DNA of 49,353 bases, taken from contig NZ_WMKZ01000033.1 of assembly GCF_019024285.1 (NCBI RefSeq), forward strand, positions 1 through 49,353. Direction: 5' to 3'. The stretch comes from Alkalihalobacterium elongatum. Lineage in GTDB: Bacteria > Bacillota > Bacilli > Bacillales > Bacillaceae_F. Position numbers and translations under genes: made by a program. Positions 8,310 to 17,012 of this stretch are shown one piece after another. Position 1 is the first letter of the stretch, and every line of letters starts with the position of its first letter. Below the pieces are notes generated by a model that worked only from the letters and a program-made list of their open reading frames with translations, searched no databases and had not been told where the DNA came from.

Positions 8310-9074
8310 CTACCTCACCTCTAATTTTCTGAACGACCATACGGCTAATAGTGTAAGAAGGAAGAAGAGTAATAGACTTATTGTAATAGCGACGGGTATA
8401 ACAGAAAAACTTAGAAGTTCACTATCCTCTGGCAGTGGGATACCATTGGAATGGAGCTTCGTTAAAGGCATTTGGACTCTTAAGTGCCAAGCATACGGTA
8501 CCAACCACCAATCTTCAGTGGGAGCAAAAAGAGTACCCAAATTCAGATTAAGCATACTATTAAAAAGTAAGGTAAAGAAAAAGTTCGTTTTTCTTGAAAG
8601 CCATAAGCAAAAAGGGATTTGCCATAGTGAAGTAATAAATGTGAGCAAGACCGCTAAAATACATAGGGACAATGGGACTAAAAAGGGACTTTCTATTACA
8701 AAACTAGTAATCGTCATGATCACAATTAAAAAAATCGACGCTAAAAAAGTAAATCCTACTAAAAATACGATCCTCGTTAGTTCTCTCTTGCCTAAATTGA
8801 CGGGGAGTCCCACTGTTGTTTTAAAGCGTGTTGATTTTTTTTCCAAGTTATTAAGAAGACCAGCTACAGCTGCGATAAATACTGATAGCCAAATGATCCC
8901 CCAATGATTAATGATCGTTTCCACACTCAGTCTAATAATTTCTGGGCCGCCGAGGAAGTTAAACGATAATGCAAGGAATGCGCATATCAAAGGAATGATA
9001 AAAAGCATTTTTCTCATTTTTGTTCGTTTCGTTTTTAACACTTCTGATTTTATATCCAAAATCACTAATCTCAC
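8310..9074 (-). CDS. lanE: Lantibiotic immunity ABC transporter permease LanE
   Basis: This 254-residue integral membrane protein has about six helices. It starts MRLVILDIKSEVLKTKRTKMRK, a basic amphipathic N-terminus typical of MutE/EpiE immunity permeases. It has the same general fold as its neighbour LanG but low identity, as expected for the heteromeric FEG transporters. Three bases separate it from lanF upstream, and it abuts lanG downstream. The ribosome site TAGGAGGTGAG lies just before the start. Confidence 0.82.
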   Translation of the reverse strand: MRLVILDIKSEVLKTKRTKMRKMLFIIPLICAFLALSFNFLGGPEIIRLSVETIINHWGIIWLSVFIAAVAGLLNNLEKKSTRFKTTVGLPVNLGKRELTRIVFLVGFTFLASIFLIVIMTITSFVIESPFLVPLSLCILAVLLTFITSLWQIPFCLWLSRKTNFFFTLLFNSMLNLNLGTLFAPTEDWWLVPYAWHLRVQMPLTKLHSNGIPLPEDSELLSFSVIPVAITISLLLFFLLTLLAVWSFRKLEVR

Positions 9075-9077
9075 CTC

Positions 9078-9782
9078 CTATTTTGAACGATGATTTCTTA
9101 CTATATTTGTAAAGAGTGTCTCTAAATCCTCATGCACGTCGTATTCTCCTTCGTACCCTAAAATCCCATTACTTATGATGCCAATATCATCTGCAATATG
9201 CTCAACTTCAGATAACAAATGACTCGACAATAGCACCGTAATTCCTTGCTTTGGAAAAGACCGAATGAGCTCCCTCAACTCTTGAATACCAATCGGGTCT
9301 AAGCCATTTGTCGGTTCATCTAAAATCAGTAACCTCGGTCGATTTAAAATTGCAAGGGCAATTCCAAGGCGTTGTTTCATCCCCATAGAAAAATTCATGA
9401 CCCTTTTACTGCCCGTATTCGTAAGACCGACTGTTTCTAACACTTCTTCAATTCGTTGCTTCGGTAATCCTAAGATCGTAGTAATCACCTCTAGATTTTC
9501 TTTAGCGGTCAGATTCCCATAAAGTGGTGCATGTTCAATTAAAGACCCAATGTGTGTTAAATCGGCTCGACTCCAAGGATGACCATCAAACACAACCTCT
9601 CCAGATGTAGGCTTAATGAGGCCAGCAATGATTTTTAGCGTAGTCGACTTTCCCGCACCATTCGGTCCAAGCAAACCATAGATCGTGTTGCGTCGCACAT
9701 TTAAGGACAGTTCTTTAACGACCGTATCTCTTCTATATTTTTTAGTTAACCCCTTAGTCTGCAACATGTAAGTATCAGTCAT
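9078..9782 (-). CDS. lanF: Lantibiotic immunity ABC transporter ATP-binding protein LanF
   Basis: This 234-residue ATPase has Walker A GPNGAGKS (39-46), signature FSMGMKQ (131-137), Walker B LLILDE (151-156) and an H-loop SSHLLSEVEH. Where most ABC ATPases have a Q-loop glutamine, it has a glutamate (SLIEHAPLY, E83). This 'E-loop' marks LanF immunity ATPases such as NisF and NukF and separates them from export ATPases. First gene of lanFEGRK, preceded by its own promoter with a LanR-type box and by a terminator after lanB. It powers self-protection against the lantibiotic. Confidence 0.92.
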   Translation of the reverse strand: MTDTYMLQTKGLTKKYRRDTVVKELSLNVRRNTIYGLLGPNGAGKSTTLKIIAGLIKPTSGEVVFDGHPWSRADLTHIGSLIEHAPLYGNLTAKENLEVITTILGLPKQRIEEVLETVGLTNTGSKRVMNFSMGMKQRLGIALAILNRPRLLILDEPTNGLDPIGIQELRELIRSFPKQGITVLLSSHLLSEVEHIADDIGIISNGILGYEGEYDVHEDLETLFTNIVRNHRSK

Positions 9783-9820
9783 CTTCTTTCCACTACTCCT
9801 TTTTCTTATGATTTAAAGAG

Positions 9821-9852
9821 AGTGTAACAACTAAACCTCAAGATAAAATCAA
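9821..9852 (-). promoter_or_regulatory. lanF promoter with SpaR-type box
   Basis: On the minus strand TTGAT-TTTATC-TTGAG (9837-9852) is followed ten bases later by TACACT (9821-9826), a plausible -10. The half-site spacing (11 bp) and the box-to-minus-10 distance are identical to those upstream of lanA. TTGAT pentamers six bases apart are the published pattern of the subtilin SpaR box. The box takes the place of a -35 element, as in other LanR-activated promoters. Predicted leader about 32 nt. Confidence 0.65.
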
Positions 9853-9881
9853 ATTCCCCAAAGTCTTTTTACACAAAAAAG

Positions 9882-9926
9882 AACAGCTCATCTACAAGGA
9901 TTTTTGTAAATGAACTGTTTTTTTAT
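9882..9926 (-). terminator. Strong terminator between lanB and lanF
   Basis: AACAGCTCATCTACAA (9882-9897) pairs with TTGTAAATGAACTGTT (9904-9919), with two G-T pairs. T/A runs on both sides make it work on either strand. It separates the biosynthesis genes from the immunity and regulatory genes. Confidence 0.85.
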
Positions 9927-9933
9927 TCGTAAG

Positions 9934-12900
9934 TTAAGTCTGTACCGTTTGTTCAATATTTTTTAAAACTCTTTGTCCATATAACGTATGATAAGCATAT
10001 GAGTAGAGTTTATCCTCAAACTCCCGGTCAATAACAAATAATCGATTGAAATGTAAATGAATAACGCTCCCGATGATGTTAAATAAATCACTCGTGAGTT
10101 CAGGAGTAGAAGAGATCTTTTCCAGGTATGCAGTTATACTCCCTCTCCTAGCCTCTAATATATTTAACAGTTTATCTCCCTCGGCTTGTTTAGAAAACTT
10201 ATCCCAGTTATTATATGAATCTAAAGTATTAATAAAGTCAAAAGGCTCCTCTTTGTATTGTTTTTTGTAAGTACTATCATTTTTTAAATTTATTTCTAAA
10301 AAGTGTAGCTGCGCATCATAAGAAATTTGGAAATCATTCAAATAGTGAAGCAAAGTGATAACACCTACTTGTTCTTTATTCAATTGATGCGTTCTCATAT
10401 ATTCTAGTAAATTCATCACAACTAAACTATCCTGATAAAACAAATCTTCTGCATATGGAATTAATGAAGGTCCACCATATCTATTAACCTCTGGGAAATA
10501 TGTACCAATTTCCACTTCATACAATATATTCACCTTTCGCAATTCCTCAAAGAATGTGTTCAACTTTGTATAGATTGTAAATAAATTAGCTGAATCTACC
10601 GATTTAAACCTTAATCTTATATGTGGTTTTGGATCACTATAACGCATAAAAAAGAACTTCTCATAATCATTACAGCCTAAGTGATGTACCAAAAAGTAGT
10701 GTAAAAAGTCTATCAATTCATCCTGTCGATCTTCGGGACCGTACAATTTAAGAAACAGCCAATCGTTAAAAGGAAGATACCGATTTTCCTTGTATACACT
10801 TCCATATTGTGCAACAGATTTGGACTTTTTCTTCAATCGATATTTCTCGTTCAGAACGAATGGAACAACAACTTCTGCAGAGTAAGACTCTTTTCCTAAA
10901 CTAAGCCCAGGTTTTCCCGCCTCCGCTTTTTCCAGTGTCAAGCTAGGGAACTTAAAAAAGTTCTTAAATAGTAAATTAAAATCTGTTGACTTCGATAGAT
11001 CTAATAAAATACGATTATCGGCAAATTGAAGGTAAACTTCATTAGGTATAGAATAAACATTTTTAAACTCCCCAAATTTCACTTTAAATGTTTCAATATC
11101 AGCCTTACCTTCGAACTTCTTTCTCAAGCTTTGTAAACTCCATTTCTCGTTTGAGAGGGTAATTTGTTCATACCTAATTTCAGGGATATGTATGAAATCC
11201 TGGTAATATACACTCCATGGTGTACTACTCCATTCTAAGCTTTGATATAAAGAAATATCACTTAATAAGCGAATAACATTACTTGTAGAACTTAAATTAA
11301 GCATGTTCATACTAGTAACATTGAGTAATCTCCCGTTCTTCTTATTTTTTAAATAAAAATACTGATCGTCAAAACCTACTAGAATGTCAGATAAAGCTAG
11401 TTCTTGATTTGGCTTATATGAGTTAGTATATAAAGAAATATTATATTCCCTAGGAGAATTCACACTTGTAACATTAGCCATTCTAATATGTGAAGGAATA
11501 AAGCTTAACTCCACATCATCAACATCAGGATCAGCTAACTCTTTCTCAATTTCTTCTAATACATCTTGGCATCCATTCATCATATAACTAAACCTACCGA
11601 AGGTCTTTCCAGCTTCAGATGATCCGATGTTTGGACCCAAATAAAGCAAATTTTCTCCACAATTATCTTTTCTAAGTATAAAATTAAGTTCTAGTGAGTT
11701 AGGTAAATGATCTTCGTCTACCTTTAACCCTATTTCATCTAGTTCTTCTTCGGTAATAACGATTGGATGCTTATTTTCAATTGCATCTAAATATTTATCC
11801 ATAAAATATCTTTTTAGAATAGTGGTTTCATCGTTTAATACCGGAAGGTCTTGTGTAAACTTATTTTTAGGGTGACTATAAGCTTTTAAGGCTCCTATAC
11901 CCTTTATTTCATCGATTACTTCATAGATAGGAACCTCTACATACGTTCCAAATTTCTCTATAAACCTCAGCCGATACTCTTCAAATTGTTGCTTAAAGCT
12001 ATCTTTGTAATGAATATTCGATGCAAATTTCATTAAGATATTAATACATTTATTAATGCTATCAATTTCTTTCTTACTTAGAAGTTGTTCGTCAAGCTTG
12101 AGTTCAGTATCAACTTGTAAATGTTTTTCATTTTGAAAAGTGAATATATTTCTCATCTTCTCCTGTATTTTCAAATAAAACTCTGTACCCTCGCCTATTG
12201 CGGTATTATTATACTCAATAATTAGCGAGCTAATTTGATCAAGCGGTTCACCATATTGACTATATAATTCTGGATTCTCCTTTAACTGGTTGATGGTGTA
12301 TGTTAGAAGGTCTGTATTACAAACTGGAGGTCGCACTTCGGAAATAAGAAATTCCTTTTCAATCAATGTTTTTAGATAAACAGTTAGTGAGGAAATATCT
12401 CTTTCAGGATACTCTTCTTTTAAAGAGTGTACTAACAACTGAAAACTTACCAACTTCTCTGAACACAATTCTTCAATGATCGCTAGAGGTTTACTATAAT
12501 TAACATTGATTTGTTGCGATTTACCATTTAACGTATATGGAATATATAGTCGATTCCCTATACGATAACTCGCTGTATTCATTTTAAATTTTAAAATTGA
12601 ATAATTTTCGAGTTCAATCTTCTTTATGAATCTAAACAACCATTCCGCGTCAATACGACTATGTTTTTGGTAGTTTAGAAAAGAAGGTGTTTTTGTACCA
12701 GCCGAATTTTTACTGAAATCTTGAATTGTAACTCCCGTAAATAAACCAAAGGGTGTTGTTCTAGTTGATGCCCGATTTATATAGTTACCTAAAGAGGTAA
12801 TTAGATTTCTTTGTTTCTTCTTTGGTAGTTCGCTGAAATCTTTATTGACTAATGAATTATATATATTCTCACTCGCTACTAAGATCTGTTCACAAAAATA

Positions 12901-13020
12901 TTTATCATTAGCAATGCTTTCAATATTGTTCTCTAGGTCTCCATATTTCTCTTTTAATGAGTTTGGCTGTAACGGTACTCTTAGCATATATTTATTGATA
13001 GGTGTAAAATATGTCATCAT
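9934..13020 (-). CDS. lanB: Lantibiotic dehydratase LanB (class I, full length)
   Basis: This 1028-residue enzyme dehydrates serines and threonines of the precursor core to Dha/Dhb, using glutamyl-tRNA in the NisB mechanism. The N-terminal glutamylation domain includes RASTRTTPFGLFTGV (83-97), a hallmark of the family. The C-terminal elimination domain begins around residue 740 (NRYLPFNDWLFLKLYG) and has the conserved MRYSDPKPHIRLRFK motif. Length matches NisB/SpaB (about 1000), so it is a complete single-chain LanB, not a split thiopeptide type. Start: ATG at 13020 with AAGGAAGG eight bases upstream. It ends the T-C-B group at the 9882-9926 terminator. Confidence 0.95.
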   Translation of the reverse strand: MMTYFTPINKYMLRVPLQPNSLKEKYGDLENNIESIANDKYFCEQILVASENIYNSLVNKDFSELPKKKQRNLITSLGNYINRASTRTTPFGLFTGVTIQDFSKNSAGTKTPSFLNYQKHSRIDAEWLFRFIKKIELENYSILKFKMNTASYRIGNRLYIPYTLNGKSQQINVNYSKPLAIIEELCSEKLVSFQLLVHSLKEEYPERDISSLTVYLKTLIEKEFLISEVRPPVCNTDLLTYTINQLKENPELYSQYGEPLDQISSLIIEYNNTAIGEGTEFYLKIQEKMRNIFTFQNEKHLQVDTELKLDEQLLSKKEIDSINKCINILMKFASNIHYKDSFKQQFEEYRLRFIEKFGTYVEVPIYEVIDEIKGIGALKAYSHPKNKFTQDLPVLNDETTILKRYFMDKYLDAIENKHPIVITEEELDEIGLKVDEDHLPNSLELNFILRKDNCGENLLYLGPNIGSSEAGKTFGRFSYMMNGCQDVLEEIEKELADPDVDDVELSFIPSHIRMANVTSVNSPREYNISLYTNSYKPNQELALSDILVGFDDQYFYLKNKKNGRLLNVTSMNMLNLSSTSNVIRLLSDISLYQSLEWSSTPWSVYYQDFIHIPEIRYEQITLSNEKWSLQSLRKKFEGKADIETFKVKFGEFKNVYSIPNEVYLQFADNRILLDLSKSTDFNLLFKNFFKFPSLTLEKAEAGKPGLSLGKESYSAEVVVPFVLNEKYRLKKKSKSVAQYGSVYKENRYLPFNDWLFLKLYGPEDRQDELIDFLHYFLVHHLGCNDYEKFFFMRYSDPKPHIRLRFKSVDSANLFTIYTKLNTFFEELRKVNILYEVEIGTYFPEVNRYGGPSLIPYAEDLFYQDSLVVMNLLEYMRTHQLNKEQVGVITLLHYLNDFQISYDAQLHFLEINLKNDSTYKKQYKEEPFDFINTLDSYNNWDKFSKQAEGDKLLNILEARRGSITAYLEKISSTPELTSDLFNIIGSVIHLHFNRLFVIDREFEDKLYSYAYHTLYGQRVLKNIEQTVQT

Positions 13021-13044
13021 TGAACCCTTCCTTTAACACTAAAA

Positions 13045-14358
13045 CTAATCGTCTAATAAAAATGCAGCACTCCATGTAGATGGGCTATTTTCTTCAAAAG
13101 ATAATAAAGGTAATAATACACCAGTTATTCCTTGTAAAATTCCTATGGAGTTTAGTTTTAATAGATTATTATCTTTTAACTCAATATCTAAGAACCCAAA
13201 AGAATTCGCTTCATTAAAATACTCCAATGTTTTTTCTTTGAGTCTATGTGACTCCTCTAAGAACCTGATATCTAATGTTTTTTCATAAAACCGCTTGTAA
13301 ATATAAGTAATTCCAGCATATCCATGACAAAATGTCGGGGAAAACAACCCTTCCTCTTTACCAATTAAATCAAGCATCGCTTGCTTTGCTAAGCCTAATA
13401 ATTCCAAATCATTTAAAGCTTCAGCTGCACACAGCAATGCAAAAGCAGTACCTGGAGTACCGTAACACCAAGCAGAGCGTGAAGGCTCATTAATAATCAT
13501 ATTGGTATCTATATAATTATTAATATTAATCATCCCACCCCAATTGTTGCTATTATGATTTTTTAATCGTAGAATGTCTCCCACAATTCTATTTATTGCT
13601 TCAAGATGACCTTCGACTATTAAACCTCTATTATATGCCTTGCTTAAAATAATCAGTGGACCTGCTATACCATGTGACAACCCAACATTTAAAATGCCAT
13701 CTTTAAATATTCCTTTTTCATGGTCCGAAAATAAATGTTCATTTAGAATATGCCAGTTTGGTATTTTATAATTGTTATAGTCTTTGTAACTAGATAAGGT
13801 TACGAGGTAGTCTAGGATCTTTCGAATGAACAATTCACTTGTATTGTCATTCCTAATCAAAAACAGGTAATTAGCAATCCCCGTTAACCCTTCAACTACA
13901 TCATAATCAAACATCTCAGTTGCTTTTTTCTTTTTTATAACTGCTAACGTTTTATCAATTTGTTCATATAAATATTCATCCAATGATCTTTGTAGTTTTG
14001 AATAATACTGACCATCCAAACTTGCTATTCGAATAGCAAATGCAATTCCCGCTGTACCAGAAAACAAAGAAGCACCTTGTATTCCCCTTTCATTTATCCA
14101 TTTTACGATTTCACCAACATAAACATTAGAATTTTCCATCCACTTCATATTGTTATCTATTATCCCTAAGTTACTAAAGAGGACACACAATGATGGATAG
14201 CCATGACTCAAAGTTAATGGACTTAATGTTTGCGTAATCCGTCCTACGCCTTTATAGTTCTCTTCATTTCTTTGCGATTCCATATGAATGTATGCTACAT
14301 CAGTTAATCTCTTTGCAATATGCCTTAACCTTTGTTCTGTAGTCACGTTTTTTAACAT
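13045..14358 (-). CDS. lanC: Lantibiotic cyclase LanC
   Basis: This 437-residue zinc enzyme adds cysteine thiols to dehydrated residues to make lanthionine rings. The NisC-type zinc ligands are present: C298 in SAWCYGTPG, and C344-H345 in PTFCHGYAG. The catalytic-region histidine H229 in VGLSHGIAG and the repeated GxxG helical-barrel motifs (SLFSGTAGIAF, VEGLTGIANY) are also intact. It lies between lanT (40 bp) and lanB (24 bp) in one operon. Ribosome site GTGAGGTTAGG precedes the ATG. All features expected of an active cyclase are present. Confidence 0.95.
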   Translation of the reverse strand: MLKNVTTEQRLRHIAKRLTDVAYIHMESQRNEENYKGVGRITQTLSPLTLSHGYPSLCVLFSNLGIIDNNMKWMENSNVYVGEIVKWINERGIQGASLFSGTAGIAFAIRIASLDGQYYSKLQRSLDEYLYEQIDKTLAVIKKKKATEMFDYDVVEGLTGIANYLFLIRNDNTSELFIRKILDYLVTLSSYKDYNNYKIPNWHILNEHLFSDHEKGIFKDGILNVGLSHGIAGPLIILSKAYNRGLIVEGHLEAINRIVGDILRLKNHNSNNWGGMININNYIDTNMIINEPSRSAWCYGTPGTAFALLCAAEALNDLELLGLAKQAMLDLIGKEEGLFSPTFCHGYAGITYIYKRFYEKTLDIRFLEESHRLKEKTLEYFNEANSFGFLDIELKDNNLLKLNSIGILQGITGVLLPLLSFEENSPSTWSAAFLLDD

Positions 14359-14398
14359 TTACCTAACCTCACTTTTGTGTAACACTCTTAACTTTCTA

Positions 14399-16192
14399 CT
14401 AAGAGTTTTTCACCAACTCTACGTTACTATCGATTTGATCCTTCTGGTATAGCCCACGATATACCTCTGAACTACTCATTAATTCCGAATGGGTTCCTAC
14501 CCCTTCTATTTCTCCAAAATTGATAACTATGATTTTTTCTGCATTCTTTGCTACTGCAACCTTATGAGTAATAAACATACTTATTTGATCATTAGCTAAT
14601 TTAAAGAAACTATCAAATACACGTTTTTCAGAAATTGCATCCAACGCTGAACTTGGTTCATCTAATAAAAATACGGATGCATCTCTATAGTAGGTTCTAG
14701 CAATAGCTACTTTTTGCCACTGTCCTCCAGACAATTGAGTTCCCTCATCAAACCAGTTTCCTAATTGATTATCCAACCGATAAGATTCCTCACTATTTTT
14801 TAAAAAGTCAACATTAGCAAGTTGTAATGTTTTATTTATTTTTTGAGTATCATTGATATTGTCAACATCACCTAAAGTAACATTATCACCTAGAGTGAAC
14901 TCATATTTTAAATAGTCTTGAAAGAGGACTGCTATACACTTTCTATAACTCTCTTTATTGATCATTTGTAAATCTATACCATTAATAAGGATTAGTCCTT
15001 TGTAATGGGTATACAAGCCACAAATGAGTTTAAGCAATGTACTTTTACCAGAACCATTTACACCAATAATCGCCACTAACTCTCCTTTCTTGATACTAAA
15101 AGAGATATTTTTCAACGATTCATCCGTTCCACTATAACTAAAAGATACATTCTTAAATTCAATACTGTTAATAGCACCAATAGTAATTTCACCAGAATTT
15201 ACTTTTTCCGTTTCCAAACTTAAAAACTCATCTAATAGTTCCATATATAAGTTACTTTCGTATAACATATAAATGTTATTAACCATGGCTTGACCATTTG
15301 ATTGAATCATACCGATAGATTTGATATATGTTGCTACGTTTCCAATTAGTAACTTGCCAGTGAAAGCGCTAATGACAGCTATAAATACAACAACCCCCAT
15401 ACAAATATCTTGAATAGTATTAAAGATAAATCCATAAATCATCTTCTTCTTATTAATCGAATTGTCTTGGTTTCTAAAACGAGATTTTAGCGCCCAGAAC
15501 CTTTTTAAAAAATAATTTTTCAGACCATACATTTTAATTTCTTTAAAAGAGAAATCATGTGTTAATAAGTAGCTGATATACCATGCCTGTCTTTCAGAAT
15601 TACTTCTTTCAAAATGAATTTTAAAATCCTCTTGGGCAATTTTTAGATAATAGTATAATGATAAAAACGGTAATATGATTAAAATGATAACTAGAGCAGG
15701 CTTCCATAAGATTAAAATAATCGCCGAAGAAATAAATGTTACCGCAGCTGAAATAATTCCTAATAATGCTTGGAAAGTTTGAAAAGGTTTGTACCCTACT
15801 TCATTTTCTAAACGGGTTAACTTGTTGTATACTTCAGAGTTTTCAAAATCTTTCATTGACAAAAGACTACTTTTTTCTATTATTAGATAATTGATCTTGT
15901 ATTCGAGCAGTAGTCTTAATTTACTATTAAAATACGAAGAGATGCTTGATAACCATGATGAAAAAAGCGAAAAGCCTAAATATATAAATAAAAGAATACT
16001 TAATTGGTTTAAAGTACTTTGTTTTAATTCAATAGCATTTAGTAATTGTTGAAACAAAAGAACTGATATAACTGGGGATAATCCAGTAAAAAGGGTAAGT
16101 AACATTACCCAGTAAAAGTTTCTTCCTGTAATATTAAAGATTAATTTAATTGTCTTACTTATTAACTTTAGATTTTTATTTACTCTTTCCAT
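14399..16192 (-). CDS. lanT: Lantibiotic export ABC transporter LanT (no peptidase domain)
   Basis: This fused exporter of about 597 residues has a six-helix membrane domain (about 1-310) followed by an ATPase. The ATPase has Walker A GVNGSGKST near 380, Q-loop LFQDYLKY, signature LSGGQWQKVAIAR near 485, Walker B VFLLDEPSSALD and an H-loop FITHK. There is no N-terminal C39 peptidase domain, so leader removal must be done by another protein, as in nisin and subtilin systems. The ATG at 16192 is chosen because GGA lies eight to nine bases upstream; an ATG at 16201 has no usable spacing. First gene of T-C-B, probably reached by read-through from lanA. Confidence 0.92.
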   Translation of the reverse strand: MERVNKNLKLISKTIKLIFNITGRNFYWVMLLTLFTGLSPVISVLLFQQLLNAIELKQSTLNQLSILLFIYLGFSLFSSWLSSISSYFNSKLRLLLEYKINYLIIEKSSLLSMKDFENSEVYNKLTRLENEVGYKPFQTFQALLGIISAAVTFISSAIILILWKPALVIILIILPFLSLYYYLKIAQEDFKIHFERSNSERQAWYISYLLTHDFSFKEIKMYGLKNYFLKRFWALKSRFRNQDNSINKKKMIYGFIFNTIQDICMGVVVFIAVISAFTGKLLIGNVATYIKSIGMIQSNGQAMVNNIYMLYESNLYMELLDEFLSLETEKVNSGEITIGAINSIEFKNVSFSYSGTDESLKNISFSIKKGELVAIIGVNGSGKSTLLKLICGLYTHYKGLILINGIDLQMINKESYRKCIAVLFQDYLKYEFTLGDNVTLGDVDNINDTQKINKTLQLANVDFLKNSEESYRLDNQLGNWFDEGTQLSGGQWQKVAIARTYYRDASVFLLDEPSSALDAISEKRVFDSFFKLANDQISMFITHKVAVAKNAEKIIVINFGEIEGVGTHSELMSSSEVYRGLYQKDQIDSNVELVKNS

Positions 16193-16201
16193 TTTTATCA
16201 T

Positions 16202-16434
16202 TCCGTTTAGTTTTTTGGAATTTCTATTTTATATTGTTTGCCTATGATTTAATCTAATCTCTATGTATTTTTTATAGGAGACGGAAGGACTAATTAATAA
16301 GTGCTTTAGCACTTAACTCGTTAAAACAGACCGAGATAATGAAGTTTTATTAATTTATGTAAAGGTCTATTAATAGCGGGGGTCAAGTGCTAAAGGCTTT
16401 GGTGCAGTGTCTAAAAAATTCATCCATTTACAAA
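16202..16434 (-). promoter_or_regulatory. Spacer with attenuator-like hairpin between lanA2 and lanT
   Basis: AAGTGC and GCACTT flank a four-base loop (16299-16314), followed on the minus strand by ATTAATTA and not by a T-run. No TTGAT box or convincing promoter is visible in this 233-bp spacer. A weak hairpin here fits the usual class I arrangement in which most transcripts stop after the precursor genes and a minority read into the modification genes. This is inference from position. Confidence 0.45.
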
Positions 16435-16572
16435 TTAATACGTTGTAGTGAAGCAAACCCATTTCCAGCATGATCCTGGAGTGCAAGCATATCTACTTCC
16501 AACTTGTGGCTGTACATCATTATTGTCACTAGCCTGTTTAACATTTAGATCGAAATCATCAAACTTTGGCAT
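16435..16572 (-). CDS. lanA: Streptin-like class I lantibiotic precursor, copy 2 (45 aa)
   Basis: This 45-residue precursor has a leader with the class I FDLN box (residues 7-10) and ends NDVQPQ, a PQ-type cleavage site. The predicted 22-residue core starts VGSRYACTPGSC and ends CFTTTY. It closely matches streptin of Streptococcus pyogenes as I recall it, except Ala for Leu at core 6, Trp for Leu at core 15 and a C-terminal Tyr in place of Val-Lys. Core Cys are at 7, 12 and 17. The ribosome site AAAGGAGGTGAT is complementary to the whole anti-Shine-Dalgarno end of 16S rRNA. The product is identical to copy 1. Confidence 0.93.
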   Translation of the reverse strand: MPKFDDFDLNVKQASDNNDVQPQVGSRYACTPGSCWKWVCFTTTY

Positions 16573-16629
16573 CTATATCACCTCCTTTATATAGGTTGAT
16601 ACAAGGTCTGTGAGAAATGATCTTCCTTA

Positions 16630-16767
16630 TTAATATGTTGTTGTAAAGCAAACCCACTTCCAGCATGATCCTGGAGTGCAAGCATATCTACTTCCAACTT
16701 GAGGTTGTACATCATTATTGTCACTAGCTTGTTTAACATTTAAATCGAAATCATCAAACTTTGGCAT
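16630..16767 (-). CDS. lanA: Streptin-like class I lantibiotic precursor, copy 1 (45 aa)
   Basis: This is the promoter-proximal copy. The protein is residue-for-residue identical to the copy at 16435-16572, but the genes differ at eight bases, all silent (for example CTA/TTA, CAG/CAA twice, CCA/CCT, AAA/AAG, TTC/TTT). Leader box FDLN, PQ cleavage site and core beginning VGSRYACTPGSC are as in copy 2. Ribosome site AAAGGAGGTGAAA precedes the ATG. It is transcribed from the 16899-16930 promoter with a leader of about 125 nt. Likely product: a pore-forming or lipid II-binding peptide antibiotic that also induces the LanRK circuit. Confidence 0.93.
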   Translation of the reverse strand: MPKFDDFDLNVKQASDNNDVQPQVGSRYACTPGSCWKWVCFTTTY

Positions 16768-16898
16768 CCATTTCACCTCCTTTCAAGATTTTCACAATTG
16801 AGATTAAAGTCCAATTAATATTAATTAGTTAAAACTTTTATCCAGCAGGCAAATAAAAAACTTATTAATATTATTTTCCTTTTCACTATTGCAATAAA

Positions 16899-16930
16899 AT
16901 AATAACCATTAAAAATCAAGATTTTATCAA
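16899..16930 (-). promoter_or_regulatory. lanA promoter with SpaR-type box
   Basis: On the minus strand TTGAT-AAAATC-TTGAT (16915-16930) holds two perfect pentamers 11 bp apart, one helical turn. It is followed after ten bases by TATTAT (16899-16904), five of six matches to the -10 consensus. There is no separate -35 element. The same box with the same spacing occurs upstream of lanF (9837-9852) and was not found upstream of lanT. Confidence 0.7.
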
Positions 16931-17012
16931 TTTTTTCAAGAAAATGAATAAATTGTCAAAAAATAAATTTTATTATCTTATTTTGTATAAAATATTTACA
17001 TTTAAAGTAGCC

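Noticed and set aside
16202-16434. Separate lanT promoter
   Set aside because: TTGACC near 16381 has no matching -10 at 16-18 bp, and there is no TTGAT box; read-through from lanA is more likely.
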